DNA of 64,000 nucleotides. It comes from Phymatolithon calcareum (Eukaryota; Rhodophyta; Florideophyceae; Hapalidiales). Numbering within the stretch: the stretch's first letter is position 1; each line of letters begins with the position of its first letter. Below the pieces are notes generated by a model, which saw only the letters and a program-made list of their open reading frames with translations, was not told the DNA's origin and searched no databases. Shown piece after piece: positions 21,135 to 32,757 of this stretch. The DNA lies in contig OZ345374.1 in NCBI GenBank assembly GCA_977006965.1, positions 2,294,001 through 2,358,000 on the forward strand, in the 5' to 3' direction. The position numbers and the translations under genes were made by a program.

Positions 21135-21460
21135 GGCGGTAAGGAACCGCCCGCAAGGAGATGCGCAGCCACACACCCTTCGCAGGGTTCCCCGTTGAAA
21201 ATCCGCGCACGGGATTTCAGAGCTTCGCCGGGACACCCGAGCACGGGAACCGCGCAGTAGCTGGTCGCCAAGAAGTCACAGCCGCGTGCTGTAGCGCTCG
21301 ATGACCCCACCCGGGGTAAAGTTGCAGCACAGAGAGGCGAAGCGCGGATTCGACTCACCCTATCGTCCGAACAAGGGAGCCGCTTCGCCGAAATGACTTC
21401 GGCGCAGAGGACCGAATGGCGCGCGGTGATCCCCGTCTGCGGCAGGTACCTCCCTCTTGT

Positions 21461-21472
21461 GGCGGAGGGTGG
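21461..21472 (+). promoter_or_regulatory. Putative polypurine tract
   Basis: GGCGGAGGGTGG immediately before the right LTR, in the position where plus-strand priming occurs. One C and one T interrupt the purines. Confidence 0.5.
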
Positions 21473-22127
21473 TGTGGTGCATGGCACCTGGGACGGGATT
21501 TCTGGACACACTCTGATTGGCCGGGCTCTTGTTTGCTCCTGCAAGCGGCTCCTGTGGGGGTATCATACCCTTTCCCAATTTGGGGTTAGCCCATATTGAT
21601 AGGGTAGTATTGCGCGTATACTTTGGGTTTGCAGTATGATAGTGTTAGTGATCGTACCTACTTTTTCGGCATTACAGTGCCGCCCGAGGGGAATACATCC
21701 TGGACGGAGCGGCGCTCTTAGGTAAAGGAAGAACCAAGTTGGACCGTAGTCATCTTGCCTTGGACTTTCCCCACATTGGGATATCCCTTGCAGGTTCATC
21801 GACTCTGGTCCCGTGTCCCCGGGTTTGCGCCTACGCTTCCTTAAGCGTGCGCCTCCCCGGATCGGGCTCGTATACTTCACCCCCCCTCGCTCCTCACCTC
21901 GAGGCACCCCTCTCATCTCGTCGTTCCCATCTCGGGGTCTCGGCCAAGTGATCCCCGACCAGTGGGGCTGACTGCCCCCACACTGTAAAGCTTGCATCCT
22001 AGGCACTCCCGCGCCAGAGCGGGCCCCCGACTCCTTACCCCTATTCTCTGCTCTGCCACGCTACCATCCCTGTGTTTGGGGTTTGTTCGATACCCCGTCC
22101 TCGGGCCCTGCTCTTCGTTGCGCTACA
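21473..22127 (+). repeat. Right (3') LTR
   Basis: 655 bp, the same length as the left LTR and about 99% identical. Followed by the duplication GATAC at 22128-22132. Confidence 0.95.
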
Positions 22128-22687
22128 GATACGATCAAGATCGCCGCTTATAGAGGATGGGAGAGAAATTGCACACCCTGTAGAAAAGGGGGCCAGTAAA
22201 CGACGGTGGACTAATAATCGCAATTGGTCGTTATGTCATCAATGAGAGTGTAATGTCGCTATTTACACTCGTGCAACGTTGCGTGTTTACAGAATGTAAA
22301 ATGTAGTGATACTAATTCTTAATCATTTTGACCGCCTTTTGGAAACTACCAACATGACTTTAGCTTCTATCCAGATAGAATCATTTGTCGTCTCCTTGAA
22401 GAGGTTCTTCTTCTTATAATTATGCCCTTAAATATACTCAAAGGCGACTTTATGTTCATTGTCCTCGTAGATATTAGACGCGAGCTTCATTACAACATGA
22501 AACGAACTATAAGGAGTGAAGATTGTTAATTTCTTTCGACGTGTCTTGAGTATTCGGACAAATGGCTGCCCTAGAACGATTTTCGGGGTACACCAGATCT
22601 ACAGGGGAAAAAAGTTCAGCACATTCCATTTTTGTAATTGTTCAACACCCATAGCAGAGCGATCAACTCGGGCAGAGCGATCACAAA
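22128..22687. other. AT-rich flank, no gene recognised
   Basis: Begins with the GATAC duplication. No supported reading frame. Confidence 0.4.
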
Positions 22688-23477
22688 CAGACTTGAACAA
22701 GACAAAATATGTTTGTATTAAGCCTGAACAATTCAAAATGGGACATAAATTGTGCACAATTCCCATAATTCAATCAATGCTTTAGATTCGAAAATATACA
22801 AACCCCGTCCAGAAGGCTGACGTCCAGAAACCCCAGGACTTAGCCGACACTCGGTTCTCCCTTAGGTGATGGTTCCTCAGACTCAAAGAGGACACATCAG
22901 TAGCATACTCGCAACCAGAGAGAAAAAAGAACAATTCAAATATGACGTGTTAGTTCAAAAAGCAGGAAGAAAAATAGCCCTCTTAAAAAGGTTCAACTAT
23001 TCCAACTTTTCAAAAAATATACAACAGGAAAAAGGAAGGACTAAACAAAACTTTCTAAAAAATTTAAGAAAAGAAGAAAAGCAACAGAAAAAAAGAAAAA
23101 GATGTATCTCAAAAAATAAATAAGGAAACAGACAAAATTCAATCAAGAAAGAACTAGACGAAAAATTATAATAGTTGAACATTTTTAAGAGGCAATTTTG
23201 TCTTGCTTTCTGAAATAACACGTCAAATTTGAATTGTTCTTTTTTCTCTCTGGTTGCGAGTATGCAACACATATGTCCTCTTTGACGCTGAGAGACCATG
23301 ACCTAAGAGAGAACAGAGTGTCGGCAAATTCCTGCGGCTTCCATGTGTCAGAGTTCTGGACGAGATTTGTATCTTGTCGCATCAAAAGCATGGATGCAAT
23401 GATGGAGCTTGGGCAGAGCTTATGTCCCCAGATGAAATATTCATGATTAACAAAACAGATTTCAATCTTCAAGTCTG
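22688..23477. repeat. Large imperfect inverted repeat (about 320-bp arms)
   Basis: The plus strand at 22688-23012 matches the reverse complement of 23159-23477 in long blocks, for example CATACTCGCAACCAGAGAGA followed by the next 20 bases on both arms. The AT-rich spacer is about 146 bases. The outer end of the right arm lies 10 bases from the start of the satellite at 23488. A transcript through it would fold into a long, imperfect double-stranded RNA. Confidence 0.8.
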
Positions 23478-23487
23478 ATTCAAATCT

Positions 23488-26400
23488 GAATGAAAATGAA
23501 TGAAAATGAATGAAAATGAATGAAAATGAATGAAAATGAATGAAAATGAATGAAAATGAATGAAAATGAATGAAAATGAATGAAAATGAATGAAAATGAA
23601 TGAAAATGAATGAAAATGAATGAAAATGAATGAAAATGAATGAAAATGAATGAAAATGAATGAAAATGAATGAAAATGAATGAAAATGAATGAAAATGAA
23701 TGAAAATGAATGAAAATGAATGAAAATGAATGAAAATGAATGAAAATGAATGAAAATGAATGAAAATGAATGAAAATGAATGAAAATGAATGAAAATGAA
23801 TGAAAATGAATGAAAATGAATGAAAATGAATGAAAATGAATGAAAATGAATGAAAATGAATGAAAATGAATGAAAATGAATGAAAATGAATGAAAATGAA
23901 TGAAAATGAATGAAAATGAATGAAAATGAATGAAAATGAATGAAAATGAATGAAAATGAATGAAAATGAATGAAAATGAATGAAAATGAATGAAAATGAA
24001 TGAAAATGAATGAAAATGAATGAAAATGAATGAAAATGAATGAAAATGAATGAAAATGAATGAAAATGAATGAAAATGAATGAAAATGAATGAAAATGAA
24101 TGAAAATGAATGAAAATGAATGAAAATGAATGAAAATGAATGAAAATGAATGAAAATGAATGAAAATGAATGAAAATGAATGAAAATGAATGAAAATGAA
24201 TGAAAATGAATGAAAATGAATGAAAATGAATGAAAATGAATGAAAATGAATGAAAATGAATGAAAATGAAAATGAATGAAAATGAATGAAAATGAATGAA
24301 AATGAATGAAAATGAATGAAAATGAATGAAAATGAATGAAAATGAATGAAAATGAATGAAAATGAATGAAAATGAATGAAAATGAATGAAAATGAATGAA
24401 AATGAATGAAAATGAATGAAAATGAATGAAAATGAATGAAAATGAATGAAAATGAATGAAAATGAATGAAAATGAATGAAAATGAATGTAAATGAATGAA
24501 ATGAAAATGAATGAAAATGAATGAAAATGAATGAAAATGAATGAAAATGAATGAAATGAATGAAATGAATGAAAATGAATGAAAATGAATGAAAATGAAT
24601 GAAAATGAATGAAAATGAATGAAAATGAATGAAAATGAATGAAAATGAATGAAAATGAATGAAAATGAATGAAAATGAATGAAAATGAATGAAAATGAAT
24701 GAAAATGAATGAAAATGAATGAAAATGAATGAAATGAATGAAAATGAATGAAAATGAATGATGAATGAAAATGAATGAAAATGAATGAAAATGAATGAAA
24801 ATGAATGAAAATGAATGAAAATGAATGAAAATGAATGAAAATGAATGAAAATGAATGAAAATGAATGAAAATGAATGAAAATGAATGAAAATGAATGAAA
24901 ATGAATGAAAATGAATGAAAATGAATGAAAATGAATGAAAATGAATGAAAATGAATGAAAATGAATGAAAATGAATGAAAATGAATGAAAATGAATGAAA
25001 ATGAATGAAAATGAATGAAAATGAATGAAAATGAATGAAAATGAATGAAAATGAATGAAAATGAATGAAAATGAATGAAAATGAATGAAAATGAATGAAA
25101 ATGAATGAAAATGAATGAAAATGAATGAAAATGAATGAAAATGAATGAAAATGAATGAAAATGAATGAAAATGAATGAAAATGAATGAAAATGAATGAAA
25201 ATGAATGAAAATGAATGAAAATGAATGAAAATGAATGAAAATGAATGAAAATGAATGAAAATGAATGAAAATGAATGAAAATGAATGAAAATGAATGAAA
25301 ATGAATGAAAATGAATGAAAATGAATGAAAATGAATGAAAATGAATGAAAATGAATGAAAATGAATGAAAATGAATGAAAATGAATGAAAATGAATGAAA
25401 ATGAATGAAAATGAATGAAAATGAATGAAAATGAATGAAAATGAATGAAAATGAATGAAAATGAATGAAAATGAATGAAAATGAATGAAAATGAATGAAA
25501 ATGAATGAAAATGAATGAAAATGAATGAAAATGAATGAAAATGAATGAAAATGAATGAAAATGAATGAAAATGAATGAAAATGAATGAAAATGAATGAAA
25601 ATGAATGAAAATGAATGAAAATGAATGAAAATGAATGAAAATGAATGAAAATGAATGAAAATGAATGAAAATGAATGAAAATGAATGAAAATGAATGAAA
25701 ATGAATGAAAATGAATGAAAATGAATGAAAATGAATGAAAATGAATGAAAATGAATGAAAATGAATGAAAATGAATGAAAATGAATGAAAATGAATGAAA
25801 ATGAATGAAAATGAATGAAAATGAATGAAAATGAATGAAAATGAATGAAAATGAATGAAAATGAATGAAAATGAATGAAAATGAATGAAAATGAATGAAA
25901 ATGAATGAAAATGAATGAAAATGAATGAAAATGAATGAAAATGAATGAAAATGAATGAAAATGAATGAAAATGAATGAAAATGAATGAAAATGAATGAAA
26001 ATGAATGAAAATGAATGAAAATGAATGAAAATGAATGAAAATGAATGAAAATGAATGAAAATGAATGAAAATGAATGAAAATGAATGAAAATGAATGAAA
26101 ATGAATGAAAATGAATGAAAATGAATGAAAATGAATGAAAATGAATGAAAATGAATGAAAATGAATGAAAATGAATGAAAATGAATGAAAATGAATGAAA
26201 ATGAATGAAAATGAATGAAAATGAATGAAAATGAATGAAAATGAATGAAAATGAATGAAAATGAATGAAAATGAATGAAAATGAATGAAAATGAATGAAA
26301 ATGAATGAAAATGAATGAAAATGAATGAAAATGAATGAAAATGAATGAAAATGAATGAAAATGAATGAAAATGAATGAAAATGAATGAAAATGAATGAAA

Positions 26401-27024
26401 ATGAATGAAAATGAATGAAAATGAATGAAAATGAATGAAAATGAATGAAAATGAATGAAAATGAATGAAAATGAATGAAAATGAATGAAAATGAATGAAA
26501 ATGAATGAAAATGAATGAAAATGAATGAAAATGAATGAAAATGAATGAAAATGAATGAAAATGAATGAAAATGAATGAAAATGAATGAAAATGAATGAAA
26601 ATGAATGAAAATGAATGAAAATGAATGAAAATGAATGAAAATGAATGAAAATGAATGAAAATGAATGAAAATGAATGAAAATGAATGAAAATGAATGAAA
26701 ATGAATGAAAATGAATGAAAATGAATGAAAATGAATGAAAATGAATGAAAATGAATGAAAATGAATGAAAATGAATGAAAATGAATGAAAATGAATGAAA
26801 ATGAATGAAAATGAATGAAAATGAATGAAAATGAATGAAAATGAATGAAAATGAATGAAAATGAATGAAAATGAATGAAAATGAATGAAAATGAATGAAA
26901 ATGAATGAAAATGAATGAAAATGAATGAAAATGAATGAAAATGAATGAAAATGAATGAAAATGAATGAAAATGAATGAAAATGAATGAAAATGAATGAAA
27001 ATGAATGAAAATGAATGAAAATGA
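23488..27024. repeat. 10-bp satellite (TGAATGAAAA)n, about 350 copies
   Basis: 3.5 kb of a head-to-tail decamer, nearly identical from end to end. Irregular units cluster between about 24260 and 24770: shortened ATGAA- and GAAA-type units, one A-to-T change near 24489, and a 6-bp unit near 24266. Both long flanks are essentially pure. The minus strand has no stop codon in any frame, because the unit lacks one and ten is not a multiple of three. The apparent ORFs of over 1000 codons (repeating HFHSFSFIFI) are therefore artefacts. The copy number is limited by assembly accuracy. Confidence 0.98.
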
Positions 27025-27756
27025 TTTGCAGCTAGACTTCTGTAAGTGACAGGCAGAGGCGAAGAAGACAAGTTCCTCGTGGCATGTGCGGTTTGTCGAG
27101 CACATTCAAGGGTTCATTGTCGAATGAGAAAGGCGATTCCCTCGTGCATGCACTGCTGGTGCACGCGCTGATGTCGTGGCGGTCCGTCCTCGACGACAAG
27201 TACAGTAGGCGGCTCTCATTTTCGTACAAAAACGGAGAATTTAAATTATTGTTATGATCCAAAGGGCCGCTTCAGTGCATTTTTGTGTCGTTTAGAAGCT
27301 CACAATCAACACGTTCGTATGAGTGCGTTCTTACTATTTAAAAATCGAAACTTTGAACTGTTTTTTGCTTCTATTTGATATTGATTTCGCCCTGAAATGC
27401 TTCAGGCCAGTATTATATTAAGGGAAGAAGAATTTTTTATGTATATATGTGCTAATTTTCGATTTGAAACGCATTTATTATTTCAAATTCTTTTTTTGTA
27501 GATTTTGCATTCCGTAAATGCTAGTTGCGTAGACAGTTCAGGCTTGCAGACCGTTTTCTCGGGACGTGATTGTAACGAACAGTCACTCACGTCGCTCATA
27601 TGACGTAATCAACACCCCTTATCAACCACGGAAACATTGTCAATATCATACCATCCCATCATATATTTACTCCGTTGATCGATCATACTCTATTCCTCCT
27701 CGTTACGGTTCCTCAGTCACACGTTACACGTCAAGTCACAATCTATCATACATCAT
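27025..27756. other. No gene recognised
   Basis: Sequence right of the satellite. A 76-codon minus-strand frame exists, with no recognisable feature. Confidence 0.4.
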
Positions 27757-28700
27757 GTTACTGTGACCTCGGCCAAGACCAATTACAATTACTATCCTAT
27801 AATTGTATTGTAATAACCCTGGCGTGACAGATATTTCACGTGACGCGTGACCGAAAGCAGTCGCGAGACTGTCACGCTGACCGCGCCGCCGCTCACTAAG
27901 AGCGCGGAGCACTTTTGAAGAGCCTGTCTTGAGTCTTACTCCTCATCGCAACGTTATCCATCGTGTTTGTTCAGCAACAGTTTTCCGTACGAAGTTTACG
28001 GCGCTCACCGATCTTACTACTTATGGAGTAATTCGTCCGGCTGGGCAAAGGATAAAGCCTGTCGCGACAAGAGCCCCCAACAAGGACTATCGCCACTACT
28101 CCATGGCATTATTCACTCAGAATACAACAATCTCCGTGGTAGCGCCTTAGGTTTATTGGCCCGGCCACATCTTCCATATAGGTCGTTTCTTACACGTGCG
28201 AATCCGAACACCGTGCACATTCTAGCCACTCGGCAGCGAGTCTCAAATACACTCATAAAAGTAGTGGCCCCTATACAGAAGAATCGGCTCGACGCAGACT
28301 TGCATGAGCTCGACAAGTACAGAAACTGGTTTCTTCTAATACGGGCTACAAGAGACTACATAATCATCGTAGCTTCGAAAATCTTTACGCACAACTGGGA
28401 CTGTCAAGTAGTTTAGAAAATTGAAGACGAATATCCTGTTGGGAAATGGAAATCGAAAGCCGCAATATCTCCCTCCCCCATGTTGACGTTAGACCAATTG
28501 TTTTTAGCCATCTGTTTGTCCCGTGTGTCTCTTCACATTAGTGTCGACACACCCCTTTGTTTAGACTCTTCACTGTGGTTCTACTTCTAGTCTATATAAA
28601 CCCTCCTTGATCAGCAGTCCTCAAACTCTGGTCAACGGATCTGCCAGCTTGTGCCTTGAACCCCACAGTGAGAGAGTCAGAATACTACTAGCAGCATGCT
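27757..28700 (-). mobile_element. Copia-like 3' end and LTR remnant (tentative)
   Basis: On the minus strand a frame ends GSRHKLADPLTRV (about 28621-28660), like the end of the copia RNase H domain (ADxLTK). Downstream lies a purine run GGGGGAGGGAGA (about 28467-28480), where a copia polypurine tract would be. About 700 bases further is TGTTAC on the plus strand (27757), which read on the minus strand gives GTAACA, the common copia LTR end. No matching LTR start or target-site duplication is clear. A TATATAAA-like box near 28594 belongs to the same stretch. Confidence 0.35.
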
Positions 28701-29491
28701 CTTTGTCAGAGAGAGGAGGTACATTCCTTCGCAAATTCTGGACAAATACCATGCTTTCGGGCATGGGTGAAGAACCCGGCGATTGAAGGTGCATTGGCGA
28801 GGAAGTAGCCATAATCTGTGGATTTAGGGTCAGAAGATCGAGCAAATTCGCATTAAGAGCCCGATAGACCCCCCAAAAACATTTTAATTTAGTCCGAACA
28901 GCTCCGAGGGACCCAGGCGGGGATGTAAAGTGTTTGTCTTCTAAACGTTGTGTGAGGGTGTGTATAAACATAGCGGTTGGCGTGGAGTTGAACTTACCAA
29001 GCTTATTCCAGAGAAAGGAAATCTCTTTCACGCTTCACTCCCCCATTTTTCTTGTTTAGGAAGTTCTTTATTGAGAAGTCTGTTCTTCGTCTCTCCGCTT
29101 AAGAATCGAAGACACGGGAACAAACCTCTCCATAAAAATGAGTGGGAGATCATGAAGGAGCATAAACTTCCATTATGGCTATCTCCAGGCCGATTTTATG
29201 CATTACACCTTCTTTAGAAAAACGACATACACTTTAACAAAAGAGAAAAACAATTTATTATAATACTGTTGCTGTAATATAAAGAGCTGTTTTAAATGCC
29301 GACATATTGTATGGGTTTTTTTTAATAAGGAAGGGAATAGCTCTTGACAGAGAATTCAAGATAGGGCACCCACCGGATTTGATTTTATTAATGTTCCCGG
29401 AACGCCCCGAGCCACCGCCCCGCCGGCATCTTGATAACCATTGCTCCTGTTCGTAACGGCACACAGCTCTGCGGGAGAGTTGTTGCCGGGC
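28701..29491. other. No gene recognised
   Basis: Possibly more of the decayed copia-like element on the minus strand up to about 29030; no motif supports it. The rest is AT-rich. Confidence 0.35.
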
Positions 29492-29761
29492 TCAACCAAC
29501 GGCGCTACCGGTGCCGCGCACAAATTGTGCCGTGCCACGTCCATGTGGCCGCCGCAATGTCTGCTCGCCATTCACGTCTCGACTGCAGTGGTCGCAGTGC
29601 CTGCCGCAGGACCAACAGGGGTACACCCCTCCCCATTCGCCCCGCAATGCCTTCGTGATCTCCTCGCCCGGCGTTGCCATGCGGCATGGGCGCCCTTTTT
29701 GCCAATTCTGACTTGCGTCGCATGTACCGCATTTTGCGCGCGCCCGCCCAGGCGTGCTCAT
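29492..29761 (-). CDS. Possible small Cys-rich protein
   Basis: An 89-codon minus-strand frame in a local GC-rich island. It holds two Cys groups: KCGTC...PC near residues 11-26 and YPCWSCGRHCDHC near residues 48-60 (CX2CX3CX2C). Such spacing can bind zinc. There is no signal peptide. Other frames of the island are open too (116 codons at 29505-29855), as expected in GC-rich DNA, so coding is uncertain. I recognise no family. Confidence 0.28.
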   Translation of the reverse strand: MSTPGRARAKCGTCDASQNWQKGRPCRMATPGEEITKALRGEWGGVYPCWSCGRHCDHCSRDVNGEQTLRRPHGRGTAQFVRGTGSAVG

Positions 29762-29861
29762 TCATCCCCGCCTCATACTGAGCCGGGCCAGTTTCCGCAT
29801 CACCGCGCTTCTGCGCCATGAGTTTCAACGTGTGCGGGAATGAGCGTAGAGACATTTTCCG

Positions 29862-32659
29862 TGTCCAGAAATGTGCACGTTGGGACTATGTTGTGTACGG
29901 GAATGTGTGCCTGTAAAAATTCTTTTCCATTATAGTTTCCGGTTTTTTGAATATTGATGCCACAGTGAGTACTTCTACCACAGGAATCTCATGAGCCCCA
30001 ACGGCCGGTGAGCTCCTGCGGTCCTAGCACGCTCTCATTTTCCACCTGCCCTCAACCGCGCAGAATGCAACACGATCAATAAACTGCTACTAGTTTGGTT
30101 CGTCTTCGCTTGGGTCTCCTCCTTAGCTCATTCTCAATCGGAAAGGTCTCCGTCTGTCCTAAAAGCAATCCACGCGACCATCCAACCGTTTGATTTTACA
30201 AGCGGCGGTTGGCGTGAGGCACGGAGCGCCCTTTGAGGACAATGATACGTGGTGCACACACTCTGCTACACCCAAGTTTGGCTCTAACACTATTTCAGTG
30301 ACGCGTCATGTTGATTTCTGGTCGACAGTGAATACGGACTCGAGCATGCACCATTGGTTGACTGGAATTTTTTTGTGTAACAGTACTATTGCACATGTCA
30401 GTGATGGTTCCCATTTTCGTATTGCTGGGCTGGCCTTTATTTCCTCCTTGTCTATATGTCGCATAGTATTGGTGCTAGAAGTATTGCCTATGCGAAGGTC
30501 AATATTGTGAGCGTCACTGAGAAAATCCTGTATCTGGACGCGGGATTAACTGATTTCTCGAAAGTGCAATGCTTATCATAACATCGCACTCGCCACAGAA
30601 TTCGTGGTAAGTGCTAGTCTGCTGCGGAAGCTCTTTGATCTTAGAGACCTTGCTATATTTAATTGACTCTTTGTTCTCTAAAAACGATGCCCATCTGTTA
30701 ACTTCTGCAGGAAGCGCGTAGCCCAGTTGCACAGTCAGCGACGGATATCGGTATTGATGGGCGAGGATTTTCTGTACTGTTTGCAGTTTTTGCTAGATCC
30801 GTGTCATTCCACGACAGTAGTCCACGTTCATATCCATGTTAAGTGTTGAGCACTGTTGGGGACGCGTCAGCTACCGCAAAGGGCCTTTCAGTCTCAGTGC
30901 TTTGCTGCAGATGGGAATATATGTTGATCATTTCTGCAGCTCCCAACATTTCAATTTGAGCAACATAGCAGATTGCCGATGACTTCCATATGTACCACGC
31001 TCTATGTTACAAAGATCTCCCTTGCATCATCTAAGAAATTGCGCCCTTGGCCTGACATTTTTCATGTTTGATGGCTGATATGTAGTACGATATGAAGACA
31101 TGTTGTGTAATACATTGTCGCAAGACCTTAGGGCGGATGCACGACTATTTCCTGACAGGGAAAATGGAAAATTGAAAAATTGGAACTCCGATATGTCCAA
31201 TTGGATACCTCCACTTGTGAGACGCTACTCATTGTCACCAGTAGTCGCAAAGGACTGATTGCGAACGAATGTAATCAAGGAATTTGTGTAGATTCCATAT
31301 CCGTTCCGTTCAGTTAAAATCCGGACTAACTTCCATCCGGAATCATCCCGCAAGGCCAAAAAACTTTCTCACTCCGTTCACTGTCTTAAAAATTCGTTTG
31401 AAATTTTTCGCAAAAAATCCGCTCAAGAAATTTTAGTCTCATGTTTGCTCAGTTACCGTTTAATAATTTTTTAAAACGTCGTCTATTCGCTCAAGATTAA
31501 TCCAAAGCCTCTCAATATGAGACCGAAAATCTGAATTTGCAGTCCAGTAATTATCTAGGTTTATAAAAATTACGAAAAAGCGCTTTTCTGAATTAGTTCA
31601 GAACACCAGAAAATGAAAATATCAGATATATCATTTAAATAGGATTGATAGCGGCTTGAACAATTATTAATCAATCTACTTGATCAAAGCTTCCCAATCC
31701 GCTCCTGTTCCGTTCATTAGTTTCAATTATTTTTTCGGTTCGCCTTCGTTCCGAGAAATAATTTCATTGATTTTCGGTCGCTCAGAAACAGAAAAATGTC
31801 GTTCATCAACAAACGAATGCGGTTGTCAAAATGAACTTGACTTTTCTTTTCTCAACTTTTCTAGCTTGACGCCACGTCCGGTGTTCTTCCCTCGCAAGGC
31901 TTGTACGCCATGCTTCCTTCAAAGAGCATCAATGTCCTTGGAAGGTCTCAGCTTGAAGGACTCAATTTGTATGGAAATGAATGATGTGTGCCGTGTTTGG
32001 CAGATGAGGCAGTTTTCATTATTGCAAAGGAGCTAATACGACATCTGAAAATTTCTTGAACAAACTTTTTGCCGGGCGCGGGGTGGAAATTGTAACTTTG
32101 ATAACCGTGGGGCATTTGGCATTCGAGCGAAACATTCCCCGCAAGGCTTCGTGCAAACGAAATTCAAATAGTTGAAGCTGTTCACTTCCTTCAATATCCG
32201 CCTCTCGCAAATGAAGAAACCCAATAATGGAAGGTCCCATGGATCGTAGACGAGAAGTACACGTACATCAATTTTTTCAGAACATGTTCTGACATGGTCC
32301 TTGGGGGACAGCCTTCCAAGCGGCCATTTTCTGAAACTGCATGCATCCTATTTACGAATATAAGTGAAAGAAGACCATTATTTTCCCAGACCTAGTGTTC
32401 TAACGGTTTTGCTCCCAGTACAACATAAACGCGTATGACACCTCAGTTATTGCAGGGCCAAGTCCAAATGAAAACGTATCCTGAATTCCACCCACCAGAC
32501 CGGAATTTTGTGTACACTGTACACCAAACGCTCTGGCTTGACAGACATATCGTGCAGTTTAAAAGGAACAAGAATGCCGTTCCTTCTACTTCTCAGCCAA
32601 GTAAGCACAACAACTTCCCAATCTTCTAAGCTTCCTTCACTCAACTCACAACTCCAAAA
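29862..32659. other. No gene recognised (2.8 kb)
   Basis: Long intergenic stretch. 30190-30510 has a 106-codon plus-strand frame and 31680-32036 one of 118 codons, neither with a recognisable domain. 31300-31900 is AT-rich. The last 200 bases probably hold the promoter of the secreted-protein gene. Confidence 0.4.
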
Positions 32660-32749
32660 ATGAAGTGCTCCGCCGTCCTCGCTTTCTTCGGCCTCGTTGC
32701 CACCGTCTTGTCCGCCTCCATCGACATCTCCTCCCTTGAGGGTGCCGTG

Positions 32750-32757
32750 GCTAAGGG
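32750..32757. repeat. hAT target-site duplication, left (copy C1)
   Basis: GCTAAGGG, repeated exactly at 35060-35067. Confidence 0.95.

Larger units (their letters stand above)
11265..22127 (+). mobile_element. Complete Ty3/gypsy chromovirus LTR retrotransposon
   Basis: A 10863-bp element with two 655-bp LTRs, both TG...CA, flanked by a perfect 5-bp duplication GATAC (11260-11264 and 22128-22132). Internal order: primer-binding-site-like TGGTCTCCCGACC just after the left LTR, gag with a CCHC knuckle, a -1 frameshift signal, and pol in the order protease, reverse transcriptase, RNase H, integrase, chromodomain. An antisense ORF and a purine-rich stretch before the right LTR follow. Integrase after RNase H makes it Ty3/gypsy, and the chromodomain makes it a chromovirus. 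I count seven differences between the LTRs (about 1%), so insertion is recent. The element is clearly more GC-rich than its surroundings. One homopolymer frameshift in gag is the only coding defect I see. Confidence 0.96.

Noticed and set aside
23488-27024. CRISPR-like array
   Set aside because: The repeat is a 10-bp tandem unit without spacers, in a eukaryotic context.
23185-27105. Minus-strand ORFs of 1306 and 1200 codons through the satellite
   Set aside because: They consist of the translated decamer and exist only because the unit has no stop on that strand. Not a protein gene on this evidence.
27967-28416. 149-codon plus-strand ORF
   Set aside because: No domain; lies in a probable LTR remnant.
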